From the NCBI GenBank assembly GCA_035527455.1, contig DATLAN010000256.1, forward strand, positions 1 through 17,083: DNA of 17,083 nucleotides, read 5' to 3'. How positions within the stretch are numbered: the stretch's first letter is position 1; every line of letters begins with the position of its first letter. The position numbers and the translations under genes are program-made. Positions 6,863 through 14,227 of this stretch are shown here, piece after piece. Under the pieces are notes generated by a model, which was not told the origin of the DNA, made no database searches, and saw nothing but the letters and a program-made list of their open reading frames with translations. This DNA is from DATLAN01 sp035527455. GTDB lineage: Bacteria; Planctomycetota; Planctomycetia; Pirellulales; Thermoguttaceae.

Positions 6863-8218
6863 CTAGAGGATGAACTTGCTGAGGTCCTCGTCCTGCGACA
6901 GATCCTCCAAGCGCTCGCGGACGTAGGCGGCGTTGATCTCCACCCGGCCCATCTTCATGTCGGGGGCCTCGAAACTCAGCTCCTCGAGCATCCGCTCCAG
7001 GATCGTGTAGAGCCGCCGGGCGCCGATGTTCTGGGCCGACTGGTTCACCTGAAACGCGTACGAAGCCAGCGACTCGACGGCGTCCGCCTTGAAGACCAGC
7101 TCCACGCCCTCGGTTTTCAGCAACGCCTCGTACTGCTTGGTCAATGCGCCCTTCGGCTCGGTCAGGATCCGCACGAAGTCGTCCTTGCTCAGGTCGTTCA
7201 ACTCCACGCGGATGGGGAAGCGGCCCTGGAGTTCCGGCATCAGGTCGCTCGGCTTGGCCCGGTGGAACGCCCCGGCGGCGATGAAGAGGATGTGGTCGGT
7301 CTTGACGAACCCGTAGCGGGTCTGCACCGTCGTGCCTTCGACGATCGGCAACAGGTCGCGCTGCACGCCCTGGCGCGAGACGTCGGCACCGTGGGCGTGC
7401 TCGCTGGCGACCACCTTGTCGAGTTCGTCGATGAAGATGATGCCCACGTTCTCGGCCAGCTCGATCGCCGCCGTCTGCACCTTCTCGCGGTTGATCAGCG
7501 AGTCGCATTCCTGCTCGAAGAGCACCTTGCGGGCCTCGGCCACGGTCATCTCCCGCCGCGCGCTGCTCTTGGGCAGGATCTTCTCGAACATGCCCTGCAG
7601 GTCGACGTCCATCTGCTCCATGCCGACGCCGGTGAACATCATGGGCACGGCCTTCTGCTCGAGCTGGATCTCGATCCGGCGCTGATCCATCTCGCCGGAG
7701 GCCAGCATCGCCCGCATCTTCTCCCGCGTGCGTTCGTATCGCTCGGGCGAGTCGTATCGCTCGGGCGAGTCGGGGCTTTGGGCCGACGTGTCGAACGCCG
7801 GCGGGGGTGGAGTGAGGATGTCCAGCAGCCGTTCTTCCACGCGGCGGCGGGCTTCCGCTTCCACGCCGGCCTGCTCCCGCTCGTGGACCAGGCCGATGGC
7901 GTTTTCGACCAGCTCGCGGACCATGCTCTCCACGTCGCGGCCGTAGTAGCCGACCTCGGTGTACTTGGTGGCCTCGACCTTGATGAAGGGGGCCTGGGTC
8001 AGCTTGGCCAGTCGTCGGGCGATTTCGGTCTTGCCCACCCCGGTCGGACCGATCATCAGAATGTTCTTCGGCGCCACCTCCTGCCGCATTTCGTCGGTGA
8101 GCTGCTGCCGGCGCCAACGGTTGCGGATGGCGACGGCCACGGCCCGCTTGGCGTCGTCCTGTCCGATGATGTGCCGGTCAAGCTCTTCGACGATCTGCCG
8201 GGGTGTCAAGTCTCGCAC
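6863..8218 (-). CDS. hslU: HslU, ATPase and unfoldase of the HslVU protease
   Basis: A 451-residue AAA+ ATPase, close to the usual size of about 440-460. It opens with LTPRQIVEELDRHIIGQ. It has Walker A GPTGVGKT (57-64), the pore loop GYYG (90-93; usually GYVG), a variable I-domain (about 110-240), Walker B IIFIDE (260-265), the arginine-finger region GRFPIRVEL (332-340), sensor 2 GARRL (399-403), and the C-terminal tail LSKFIL that docks into HslV. HslU unfolds substrates and feeds them into the HslV chamber in the cytoplasm. GTG at 8218 is chosen because GGAGGA lies 6 nt before it. A TTG at 8209 would give the shorter start common in the family but sits 15 nt from that site. The gene overlaps hslV by 13 nt, so the pair is co-translated. 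The I-domain contains an 18-bp tandem duplication. Confidence 0.97.
   Translation of the reverse strand: MRDLTPRQIVEELDRHIIGQDDAKRAVAVAIRNRWRRQQLTDEMRQEVAPKNILMIGPTGVGKTEIARRLAKLTQAPFIKVEATKYTEVGYYGRDVESMVRELVENAIGLVHEREQAGVEAEARRRVEERLLDILTPPPPAFDTSAQSPDSPERYDSPERYERTREKMRAMLASGEMDQRRIEIQLEQKAVPMMFTGVGMEQMDVDLQGMFEKILPKSSARREMTVAEARKVLFEQECDSLINREKVQTAAIELAENVGIIFIDELDKVVASEHAHGADVSRQGVQRDLLPIVEGTTVQTRYGFVKTDHILFIAAGAFHRAKPSDLMPELQGRFPIRVELNDLSKDDFVRILTEPKGALTKQYEALLKTEGVELVFKADAVESLASYAFQVNQSAQNIGARRLYTILERMLEELSFEAPDMKMGRVEINAAYVRERLEDLSQDEDLSKFIL
7734..7769 (-). repeat. 18-bp perfect tandem duplication in hslU
   Basis: Two identical 18-base units (tcgtatcgctcgggcgag) stand side by side. 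They encode DSPERY twice in the HslU I-domain, at about residues 150-161. Frame is kept. The I-domain is the least conserved part of HslU, so the extra six residues are probably tolerated. Confidence 0.93.
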
Positions 8219-8748
8219 GCCAGTTCCTCCACCACGATGTTCGTATTCGTATAAACGTCGATGCCCGCGGCGATCTCGAGCGCAGTCGTCACGATCTCTA
8301 CGGCGCCCAGCGTGCTGTGCGCCATCAACGCCCGAGCCGCGGCTACCGCGAAATCGCCGCCGGAGCCGATCCCCAGCACGCCGTCGGCCGGCTGGATGAC
8401 GTCGCCGTTTCCGGTGACCAGCAGGGTGTGTTTGGCGTCGACCACCGCCAGCAGGGCCTCCAGCCGCCGCAGCACGCGGTCGGTCCGCCATTCCTTGGCC
8501 AGTTCGGTGGCCGCGCGGGGAACGTTGGCCGGATAGTCCTTCAACTTGGCTTCGAACCGCTCGAGCAGGGCGAAGGCGTCGGCACTGGCCCCGGCAAACC
8601 CGGTCATCACCTTGCCGTCGGCCAGTCGGCGGATCTTGTTCGCGTCGGCCTTCATGATCGAATTGCCGACGGTGACCTGGCCGTCGCCGCCCATGGCGAC
8701 AATCCCCTGGTGACGAACCGTCAGGATGGTAGTCGCACGCGTTTTCAT
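8206..8748 (-). CDS. hslV: HslV, proteolytic subunit of the HslVU protease
   Basis: A 180-residue threonine protease of the proteasome beta-subunit fold, the usual size for HslV. After a five-residue propeptide (MKTRA) the mature chain should begin TTIL, with Thr6 as the nucleophile. GGDGQVT, Lys33 (Lys28 of the mature protein), LAKEWRTDRVLRRLEALLAV, GNGDVIQP and GSGGDFA are all classic HslV segments. HslV forms a double hexameric ring in which HslU-delivered proteins are degraded. ATG at 8748 is chosen since the propeptide starts there; no clear ribosome site is visible, and an upstream in-frame extension to 8808 looks unlike the family. The stop lies inside the hslU start region, a tight operon with hslV first. 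Confidence 0.96.
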   Translation of the reverse strand: MKTRATTILTVRHQGIVAMGGDGQVTVGNSIMKADANKIRRLADGKVMTGFAGASADAFALLERFEAKLKDYPANVPRAATELAKEWRTDRVLRRLEALLAVVDAKHTLLVTGNGDVIQPADGVLGIGSGGDFAVAAARALMAHSTLGAVEIVTTALEIAAGIDVYTNTNIVVEELACET

Positions 8749-9284
8749 GGGTTTGGCCGTGTTTTCTTGGGCCGTCGAGAAACGAATCGGCCGGATCTTG
8801 CGTCTCAAGGGGGAGTCGCGACGTGTTGGTTTCGCGCCAGTTCACCAATATGGCGGAAATCCCGTTTGCGTGCCAGGGTCGCCTTGAAAAACGGGACCGG
8901 AGAAGAGACACCGGTGCTCCGCTGTTGCATGTCGGACGTGAATCCGCCCACGAATTGTGCCGAGGTGCCGAAAAAAGAAGGCGGAAGAAACCGAGGCCCC
9001 GATTGGCGAGAAATACACATACTGACTACGACACGCCCCCCCGTCGCGCGTATATCCTCGCGGACCAGCCGGGTTTCTCGGGTGGTTCGGTCGTTTCTTG
9101 GAAAAAACGGTTGCAGAGGTGAATCGCGCAAGCTAGTGTAATTTGATCGAGCGGAAAATTCCGATTGATGGGGCGCTTGCGATGGCGAGGCGCCTTGGGT
9201 AAGATGGTTCCTGAGTTAGTGAACTGCTGAGAGGGCCATGACGTATTTCTACTTCTATCCTTTGGGAGGAGGAGGGTGTTCAAG
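8749..9284. other. Gene-free divergent region between hslV and the proline-rich protein gene
   Basis: About 536 bases hold no frame with coding character; the open frames present are arginine-rich and lack good starts. It must contain the promoters of hslVU (leftward) and of the proline-rich protein (rightward). Apart from the promoter candidate at 9177-9205, I see no strong palindrome or repeat. Confidence 0.6.
9177..9205 (+). promoter_or_regulatory. Candidate sigma-70-like promoter for the proline-rich protein gene
   Basis: TTGCGA (9177-9182) and TAAGAT (9200-9205) are separated by 17 bases. Each box matches four of six consensus bases. Transcription would start near 9212, giving a leader of about 70 nt that ends in a strong GGAGGAGGAGG ribosome site. 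This is a weak prediction in a high-GC genome. Confidence 0.33.
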
Positions 9285-10283
9285 ATGGGAAAACGATTAG
9301 GGATGATGATGGTGATGGCGGTCGCCGTGCTGTTGGTGGCCGCCGACACGGCCTCGGCGTGCAAGTTCCTCGACAACTTGTTCGGCCGCTGCCGTGCCAG
9401 CCGGTGCTGCAAGGTGAAAGTCTGTGCACCGGCCGCTTGCATGCCGGCCGCTTGTTTGCCGGCCGCGTGCACACCCGCGGTTTGCGATCCGGTCCAACTG
9501 GGCACCGAGGGCGTGGGCGGAATCGAAGCGCCCGACGAGCCCACGCTGGCCGATCCGTTGGACGATCCGCCGGTCGTGCCGCTGGATGACGAGCCGCCGG
9601 TCGATCCGCCCGTGGAGCCTCCGGTCGACCCGATGTTGCCGGTTGATCCCATGCCGCCGGTTGAGCCGCCAGTCGATCCCATGCCGCCGGTTGATCCACC
9701 GGTCGAGCCGATGCCGCCGATCGACGTTCCGGCCGAACCGCCGATCGATCCGATGCCGCCGGTCGAGCCGCCGATCGATCCGATGCCGCCGATCGATCCG
9801 ATGCCGCCGGTCGACGATCCGTTTCCGCCGGTAGCGCCGCCGATAGCGCCGCCGATAGCGCCGCCGGTCGAGCCCATGCCGCCGGTCGCGCCGCCGGTCG
9901 ACGATCCGTTTCCGCCGATAGCGCCGCCGGTAGCGCCGCCGGTAGCGCCGCCGGTAGCGCCGCCGATCGATCCGATGCCGCCGGTCGACGATCCGTTTCC
10001 GCCGATAGTGCCGCCGGTAGCGCCGCCGGTAGCGCCGCCGGTCGAGCCGATACCGCCGATTGACGATCCGTTCGGCAGCAACGACTCCAACGGGCTGCGG
10101 TTGTGGGCCGACGCGACCGGGCAGTACAGTTGCGAGGCCCGATTCGTCAGCGTGATCGACAGCACCACCGTCCGCCTGCAGAAGGCCGACGGCCGCTACG
10201 TCCGCATCGCGATGGATCAGCTCTGCCTGGACGACCAGCGGCTGATCCGCCAGTACATCGAGTCGATCGCCACGACCTGGTAA
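9285..10283 (+). CDS. Secreted Cys-rich, Pro-rich repeat protein with C-terminal SHD1 domain
   Basis: A 332-residue exported protein. The signal peptide (KRLGMMMVMAVAVLLVAADTASA) ends next to Cys26; the lipobox is poor (ASAC), so a lipoprotein is possible but not favoured. A cysteine-rich stretch follows, with C47, C52, C57, C62 and C67 exactly five residues apart (CxPAA repeats). From about residue 98 to 265 the chain is a low-complexity run of DPMPPV, PPVAPPVA and DDPFPPI units, rich in proline and aspartate. The last 62 residues (LRLWADATGQYSCEARFVSV to the end) fit the SLA1 homology domain 1 (SHD1), a small beta-barrel common at the termini of planctomycete secreted proteins. It may be a cell-wall or stalk-type structural protein; that role is inferred. 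ATG at 9285 fits the GGAGGAGGAGG site (9 nt away); GTG at 9276 is too close. Confidence 0.86.
   Translation: MGKRLGMMMVMAVAVLLVAADTASACKFLDNLFGRCRASRCCKVKVCAPAACMPAACLPAACTPAVCDPVQLGTEGVGGIEAPDEPTLADPLDDPPVVPLDDEPPVDPPVEPPVDPMLPVDPMPPVEPPVDPMPPVDPPVEPMPPIDVPAEPPIDPMPPVEPPIDPMPPIDPMPPVDDPFPPVAPPIAPPIAPPVEPMPPVAPPVDDPFPPIAPPVAPPVAPPVAPPIDPMPPVDDPFPPIVPPVAPPVAPPVEPIPPIDDPFGSNDSNGLRLWADATGQYSCEARFVSVIDSTTVRLQKADGRYVRIAMDQLCLDDQRLIRQYIESIATTW
9598..10068 (+). repeat. Degenerate tandem repeats encoding DPMPPV / PPVAPPVA units
   Basis: Units based on gatccgatgccgccggtc and ccgccggtagcg repeat through the proline-rich region in multiples of three bases. Identical runs such as gcgccgccggta near 9926-9960 and 10018-10040 indicate recent slippage or unequal exchange. 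All steps preserve frame. Confidence 0.88.
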
Positions 10284-10328
10284 CAGGTTGCCGGATCGCA
10301 ACGAGTCGTATCCCACCGGACGCCCTCA

Positions 10329-10368
10329 GGCTCCGGCGCGCGGAGAGTGCGCGCCGGAGCCTTTTTTT
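10329..10368 (+). terminator. Rho-independent terminator of the proline-rich protein gene
   Basis: A perfect 13-bp GC-rich stem (ggctccggcgcgc, 10329-10341, and its complement, 10349-10361) with a 7-nt loop is followed at once by seven T residues (10362-10368). It starts 46 nt after the stop codon. This is the clearest intrinsic terminator in the window, and it separates the gene from the isochorismatase gene. Confidence 0.95.
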
Positions 10369-10443
10369 ATTCTAAGCCGGCCAACCGATCCAAGGGGCTG
10401 TGCAAGGCTGGTCTGCGGGAACCCGCTCCGCTATCATGACGGC

Positions 10444-11025
10444 ATGAACCAGAACGATGCCCTTCCGCGGAGTCCCGAGTTGATGTCGGCCGCCGACACG
10501 GCCCTGTTGGTCGTCGACGTGCAGGAGAAGCTCTTGCCGGCCATCGCAGGCGGCCGGCGGGTCGCCTTCAACGTGCGGCGATTGATCGACGGCGCCGGGA
10601 TTCTCGGCCTGCCGGTGGCGGCCACCGAGCAGTATCCACAAGGTCTCGGGCCCACGATCGGCGAGTTGGCCCGACGGCTCGGCAGCATCCCCTCGAAGGT
10701 GACGTTCAGTTGCGGCGGCTGCGGCGAGATCTTCAAGGACCTCGAGGGCCGCGGCGTCCGGAAACTCCTGGTCTGCGGGATCGAAGCCCACGTGTGCGTG
10801 CAACAGACCGTGCTGGACCTGTTGGCCCACGGATGGAGGACGTACGTGGCGGTCGATGCGGTCGGATCGCGATTCGACGTCGACTATCGCACGGCACTGA
10901 AGCGGATGGATTCCTCCGGCGCCGTGCTGACCACGACCGAAGCCGCCCTGTTCGAATGGTGCGAAACGGCCGGCCGGCCGGAGTTCAAGGAAATCAGCCG
11001 GTTGGTGCGGGAGGAAGAGGGATAG
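10444..11025 (+). CDS. Isochorismatase-family cysteine hydrolase
   Basis: A 193-residue protein of the isochorismatase-like hydrolase fold. The Asp-Lys-Cys triad is visible: D25 (LLVVDVQEKL), K84 (SKVTFSC) and C117 (GIEAHVCVQQT). The GIEAHVC motif is typical of the YcaC-like branch, whose members hydrolyse amides or related small molecules; many have no known substrate. It has no signal peptide, so it is cytoplasmic. It stands alone, after a strong terminator and before a convergent gene, so its neighbours give no clue to its substrate. The open frame runs further upstream, but ATG at 10444 is the start that matches family length; no strong ribosome site is visible. I do not favour a specific enzyme name. 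Confidence 0.93.
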   Translation: MNQNDALPRSPELMSAADTALLVVDVQEKLLPAIAGGRRVAFNVRRLIDGAGILGLPVAATEQYPQGLGPTIGELARRLGSIPSKVTFSCGGCGEIFKDLEGRGVRKLLVCGIEAHVCVQQTVLDLLAHGWRTYVAVDAVGSRFDVDYRTALKRMDSSGAVLTTTEAALFEWCETAGRPEFKEISRLVREEEG

Positions 11026-11096
11026 CATGTCGAGCACGCTCGCCTGCGAAAAATACCGCTCGCGACTTCGCACGCAACGTCGGTGCTTTCCCTCGC

Positions 11097-12533
11097 TCAG
11101 CTCTCCGTTCCCCTGATCCGCAACGCAATATCCTCGCGGTACGCCGGCACCTCCAGGCTCTTCGTTTCACCCTCTTGCTCGAACGTCTCGCCCTCCTCTA
11201 CGGCGCCGGTCTTGGTATCGATCCACTCGGCCCGATAGCGTCCCGGCGGCAGGGCGAGCGTGAGACTTTTGACCCCGTCGCCGCGGAGGTAGACGGCGTA
11301 TTGCTTGCCTCGTTCGACCAGCGCCCGGGCCGTGGCGCTCGGCGGCAGCTTCGTGCGGATGACCGAATCGTCGGGCTGCATCTTGACGAAATCGAAGCCT
11401 TCGACGAACCGCTTGAGGATGGCAAGCTGCCGGCGGAGGTTCTGGCCGCCGCCGCCGGGGGCGTTGGGCGTTGCGGTGCCGGCTTCGTGCTCGGGCGTGA
11501 AGGAGTAGTCGAGGTTGTCGTAGACCCCGCCGCCGGCGATCATGAAGTCCCAGCCCTCGGCCCGATAGATGAAGTCGCCGCTGCCCTTGAAGCCCGTCTC
11601 GTCGTCGCCGATCACCCGGTTCAGGCCGAAGTTCATCGCCACGGTGTCCGGCGGCGTGGCGTAGTGGAAATTGAAGACGGAAACGGCCGGGTTGGGATTC
11701 TCGATCTTCTGCCGGCCGTTGGCGATGTTCTGCGCGATCAAGTGCTTTTGCGGGAAGTCCTTTTCGGCGTCGACGATCGCGGCGATGATCCGATCCTGCC
11801 ACGGGTCGGTCACGCCGCCGAAGTAGGGCTCGTTGCAGACCTCGTAGTAAAGGTTGTCGAAGTCCTTTAGCTCCGCGACGATCTTCCGCGTCACCGCTTC
11901 GTGCAAGGCCGGCAGGTCTGCGTGCTTGAGCGTATACACGTCGGTCCGCACCGCCCGACCGATGCCGTTGACGTTATTCTCGGCGTTCATCGGGCTGAGG
12001 CCCCACATTTCGTCCCTATAAAACGGGCAGAAGAGGACCAGTTCGACCACCACGCCGCGGCGTCCGGCCTGGTCCACGAAGTCCTTCAGCCGCCGGAAAT
12101 AGGCCTCGTCCCACTTGCGCAGGTCGAACTTATTTCCACCGCCCGCGTAACCCGGCTGGGAGCTTCGTGCCCAAGGGCAGATCAACCGTTCGGGTCTGGG
12201 CGCCAACGGGTTGCCCCGGATCCCGAACGACCCGGCCGCTTCGCAATACACGCCGCTGAAGGTCCGCGTGAGGTTCAAGCCGTGTCGGGCAATCTCGTCG
12301 AGATAGGGCACGTAGTCGAAGTCCGAATTCAACACGGCCCCGTAATGTTCGCCCGAGGTGATCAACACGGCCGGCCGGCCGCGAAAGACGAAGTAGTGCG
12401 GGTTATCCGGGCACAGCGCGATCGGCCCGTGCGCCAGGGCCGTGGAAGCGACGCCCGCCGGGAGGACCAACGTCGCCACGACGGCGAGGCACCTCGACCA
12501 TGGTCCATTGCGAGAAGTCTGGAGAAGACGCAT
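11097..12533 (-). CDS. Exported TIM-barrel glycoside-hydrolase-like protein
   Basis: A 478-residue protein with a Sec signal peptide (MRLLQTSRNG then CLAVVATLVLPAGVASTALA, cleavage near residue 34). The sequence then resembles clan GH-A-like or cellulase-type TIM barrels: FRGRPAVLITSGEHYGAVLN near 50-69, LDEIARHGLNLTRTFSG near 79-93, a strand ending in N234-E235-P236 (YYEVCNEPYFGG; Glu235 as likely acid/base), and GDDETGFKG, where Glu312 is a candidate nucleophile. The last ~80 residues (YAVYLRGDGVKSLTLALPPG, YRAEWIDTKTGA) look like the beta-sandwich often annotated as a putative collagen-binding domain. The substrate is unknown. AAGGAG lies 7 nt before ATG 12533. The beta-helix gene ends 104 nt upstream on the same strand, so the two may form an operon for polysaccharide breakdown. 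Confidence 0.85.
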   Translation of the reverse strand: MRLLQTSRNGPWSRCLAVVATLVLPAGVASTALAHGPIALCPDNPHYFVFRGRPAVLITSGEHYGAVLNSDFDYVPYLDEIARHGLNLTRTFSGVYCEAAGSFGIRGNPLAPRPERLICPWARSSQPGYAGGGNKFDLRKWDEAYFRRLKDFVDQAGRRGVVVELVLFCPFYRDEMWGLSPMNAENNVNGIGRAVRTDVYTLKHADLPALHEAVTRKIVAELKDFDNLYYEVCNEPYFGGVTDPWQDRIIAAIVDAEKDFPQKHLIAQNIANGRQKIENPNPAVSVFNFHYATPPDTVAMNFGLNRVIGDDETGFKGSGDFIYRAEGWDFMIAGGGVYDNLDYSFTPEHEAGTATPNAPGGGGQNLRRQLAILKRFVEGFDFVKMQPDDSVIRTKLPPSATARALVERGKQYAVYLRGDGVKSLTLALPPGRYRAEWIDTKTGAVEEGETFEQEGETKSLEVPAYREDIALRIRGTES

Positions 12534-12637
12534 AGCTGGGCTCCTTGGTTGGAATCATCGCCGGGAAAGCAAGCCAGCGGCACGACAAAGGTAACGGTTC
12601 GACTTGAAGCTTATCGAGCGTGGCCGGGGCAGCCGCG

Positions 12638-13924
12638 CTAGTCTTTCGGATTCGACGATACGGGCGGCCGAACCGCCGAGGGACCGTAGCGGCTGAGGTC
12701 GAGGATCGAGGCGATATCCTCCGGGCCTACCGCATCACCGTGTCGGCCGGCGGTCTTCCATGCCGGAAGGAGCCGGCCGAAGCGCCCGTCCTCGAAAACG
12801 TCTTCTGCGCCTGAGATGACGCGAGAGTTCTCTTCGAAACCTCTTGATCGCATCTGAGCAAGCGAGAGACGCTCGTGATTGGGAGTGTATTCTCCAAAGT
12901 CGTAGACGGGCGGGGCGTCGTAGACGTTGTAGTCCATGTAGCCGAGTGCCGAAGAGAGTTCCTGCTTCTTGTTCTGGCAGGCCGTGATCGAACGGGCACC
13001 GGAGATCACGACGTTGTTCCAGATCTTCGCGTCGGCCACGCCGCCGGCCCATGCCCCGGCCAGCGAGTCGCAGCGAAAGAGATTGTCGTGGATCTCCGTG
13101 CCCTTATTGCCCGCGTGCAACTCGATCCGGCCGTCGAAGACGTTGTCGTGGATGAAATATCGGGCGATCCCGCCCTGGTTGTTTCCGTAGAAGTGCGACC
13201 GGTTGCGGGTGAAGTAGTTGCGCCGGAAGGTGTTATCGACGCCGAAGTCCTTGTCGAAGACGCCCGCCGTGTTGTCGTAGATGTAATTGTCCTCGACGAC
13301 GACGTTCTTGGCGCCTTTGCTGTAGACCTTGACGGCGGCGCTGTTGTGGCTGTTGCCTTGCACGCCGTGGATGACGCAGTGGTGGACCCGGCAGTCGGGC
13401 GCCCGTTCGATCCGGATGCCGTCGTGGTTATCGCCGCTGGGGACGTAATTGCCTATCACCTCGCAGTATCGGACCACGCAACCTTTCGCGCCGAAGATGA
13501 GGATGCCTTTCATCCGGTCGGCCATGTCGACGACGAAACCGTCCCAGACGACGTAATCGCGTCCGCTGCCGATGGCCGCCTGGCCGCCGGAGGTCGTGAT
13601 CCTCACGCGATGGCCGGGATGGGCCTGGAACGTGATCGGGGCGTGCTGCGTGCCGGCGTGCGAGGGATGGACGGCCGGGGCCGCCCAACTGGGCGACTCC
13701 CCGACGTTGTAGGTCCCCTGCTTGACCAGCACGGTATCTCCGGCCCTTAAGACCGTGGCGGCGTGGTTGATCGTCTTCCAAGGCGCAGCCTCCGAGCCGA
13801 CGTTATCATCGCCGGCCTGCGGATGGCCCTGGTCCACGAAGTACGTCGCCGCCGGCAAAGAACCGGGCAGCACCATCGCCAGGGTCATCGCACCGGCGGT
13901 TATCACACGGGTTCTACGAAGCAT
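12638..13924 (-). CDS. Exported right-handed parallel beta-helix protein
   Basis: A 428-residue protein with a signal peptide (LRRTRVITAGAMTLAMVLPG, cleavage near AA at 25-26). The mature start (ATYFVDQGHPQAGDDNVGS then PWKTINHAA) is the usual entrance of pectate-lyase-like or DUF1565-type beta-helices. Rungs follow, for example YVVWDGFVVDM, CVVRYCEVIGNYV, CRVHHCVIHGVQGN, VVVEDNYIYDN, NTFRRNYFTRN, ARYFIHDNVFDG, TEIHDNLFRC and AKIWNNVVISG. The fold is clear; activity (lyase, hydrolase or plain carbohydrate binding) cannot be set from sequence alone. ATG 13924 follows GGAGGAA at the right distance; the upstream open frame is intergenic repeat sequence. It precedes the glycoside-hydrolase-like gene in the same direction. 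Confidence 0.9.
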   Translation of the reverse strand: MLRRTRVITAGAMTLAMVLPGSLPAATYFVDQGHPQAGDDNVGSEAAPWKTINHAATVLRAGDTVLVKQGTYNVGESPSWAAPAVHPSHAGTQHAPITFQAHPGHRVRITTSGGQAAIGSGRDYVVWDGFVVDMADRMKGILIFGAKGCVVRYCEVIGNYVPSGDNHDGIRIERAPDCRVHHCVIHGVQGNSHNSAAVKVYSKGAKNVVVEDNYIYDNTAGVFDKDFGVDNTFRRNYFTRNRSHFYGNNQGGIARYFIHDNVFDGRIELHAGNKGTEIHDNLFRCDSLAGAWAGGVADAKIWNNVVISGARSITACQNKKQELSSALGYMDYNVYDAPPVYDFGEYTPNHERLSLAQMRSRGFEENSRVISGAEDVFEDGRFGRLLPAWKTAGRHGDAVGPEDIASILDLSRYGPSAVRPPVSSNPKD

Positions 13925-13970
13925 TGGGGTTTCCTCCATCGTGCATGGTTCCAAGAAGAAAACGTAGTTC

Positions 13971-14041
13971 GTAGGGTGGGCACTGCCCACCAATCGCAGT
14001 CCATGCTCTCGGATCAGATTGGGTGGCAGTGCCCACCCTAC
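13971..14041. repeat. Inverted repeat of the GGTGGGCAGTGCCCACC family, full copy
   Basis: Two 24-base arms (13971-13994 and 14018-14041) are reverse complements at 22 of 24 positions, around a 23-nt centre that includes catgctctcggatcag. The left arm itself contains the perfect palindrome GGTGGGCA-C-TGCCCACC. The centre and right arm recur at 14919-14956. This is a dispersed intergenic element, of a kind I associate with planctomycete genomes. Confidence 0.85.
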
Positions 14042-14204
14042 GTCTTCTTTTCAGAACATGTGCCCGAACTGCACTGTGCTTGTTCCGGCCAACAATTCCG
14101 TCCCACAATTCCATCCCACGCGACACGGCCGTTGCGGCAAGTGTCAAGGTAGCATGCCCCCCAGGTTTGTCAAGGCACTGCGTGACGTGCCCGTGGTGGA
14201 GCTT

Positions 14205-14223
14205 CGTCTTGCGGAGCAAGACG
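14205..14223 (-). terminator. Hairpin just past the cyclase stop codon
   Basis: A perfect 8-bp stem (cgtcttgc / gcaagacg) with a 3-nt loop lies 4 nt after the minus-strand cyclase gene. No T-run follows, so it may terminate weakly or protect the 3' end of the transcript. Confidence 0.45.
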
Positions 14224-14227
14224 GCTA

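Larger units (their letters stand above)
13925..14227. other. Gene-free stretch holding repeats between the cyclase and beta-helix genes
   Basis: About 300 bases without a credible gene. They hold the palindromic repeat at 13971-14041, a 13-bp direct repeat (caattccgtccca at 14093-14105 and caattccatccca at 14106-14118), and the hairpin at 14205-14223. The promoter of the beta-helix gene should be here, but I cannot pick it out. Confidence 0.6.

Noticed and set aside
6617..8254. 545-codon plus-strand frame opposite hslU
   Set aside because: Histidine/leucine-rich shadow of a highly conserved gene on the other strand.
9285..9362. Lipoprotein signal ending at Cys26
   Set aside because: The residues before the cysteine (ASA) do not give a good lipobox, which usually has Leu at -3. 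An ordinary signal peptide is more likely.
9026..10168. Minus-strand Gly/Ser/Thr-rich frame resembling PE_PGRS or collagen-like proteins
   Set aside because: Reverse reading of the proline-rich repeats; the plus frame has the signal peptide, ribosome site, SHD1 domain and terminator.
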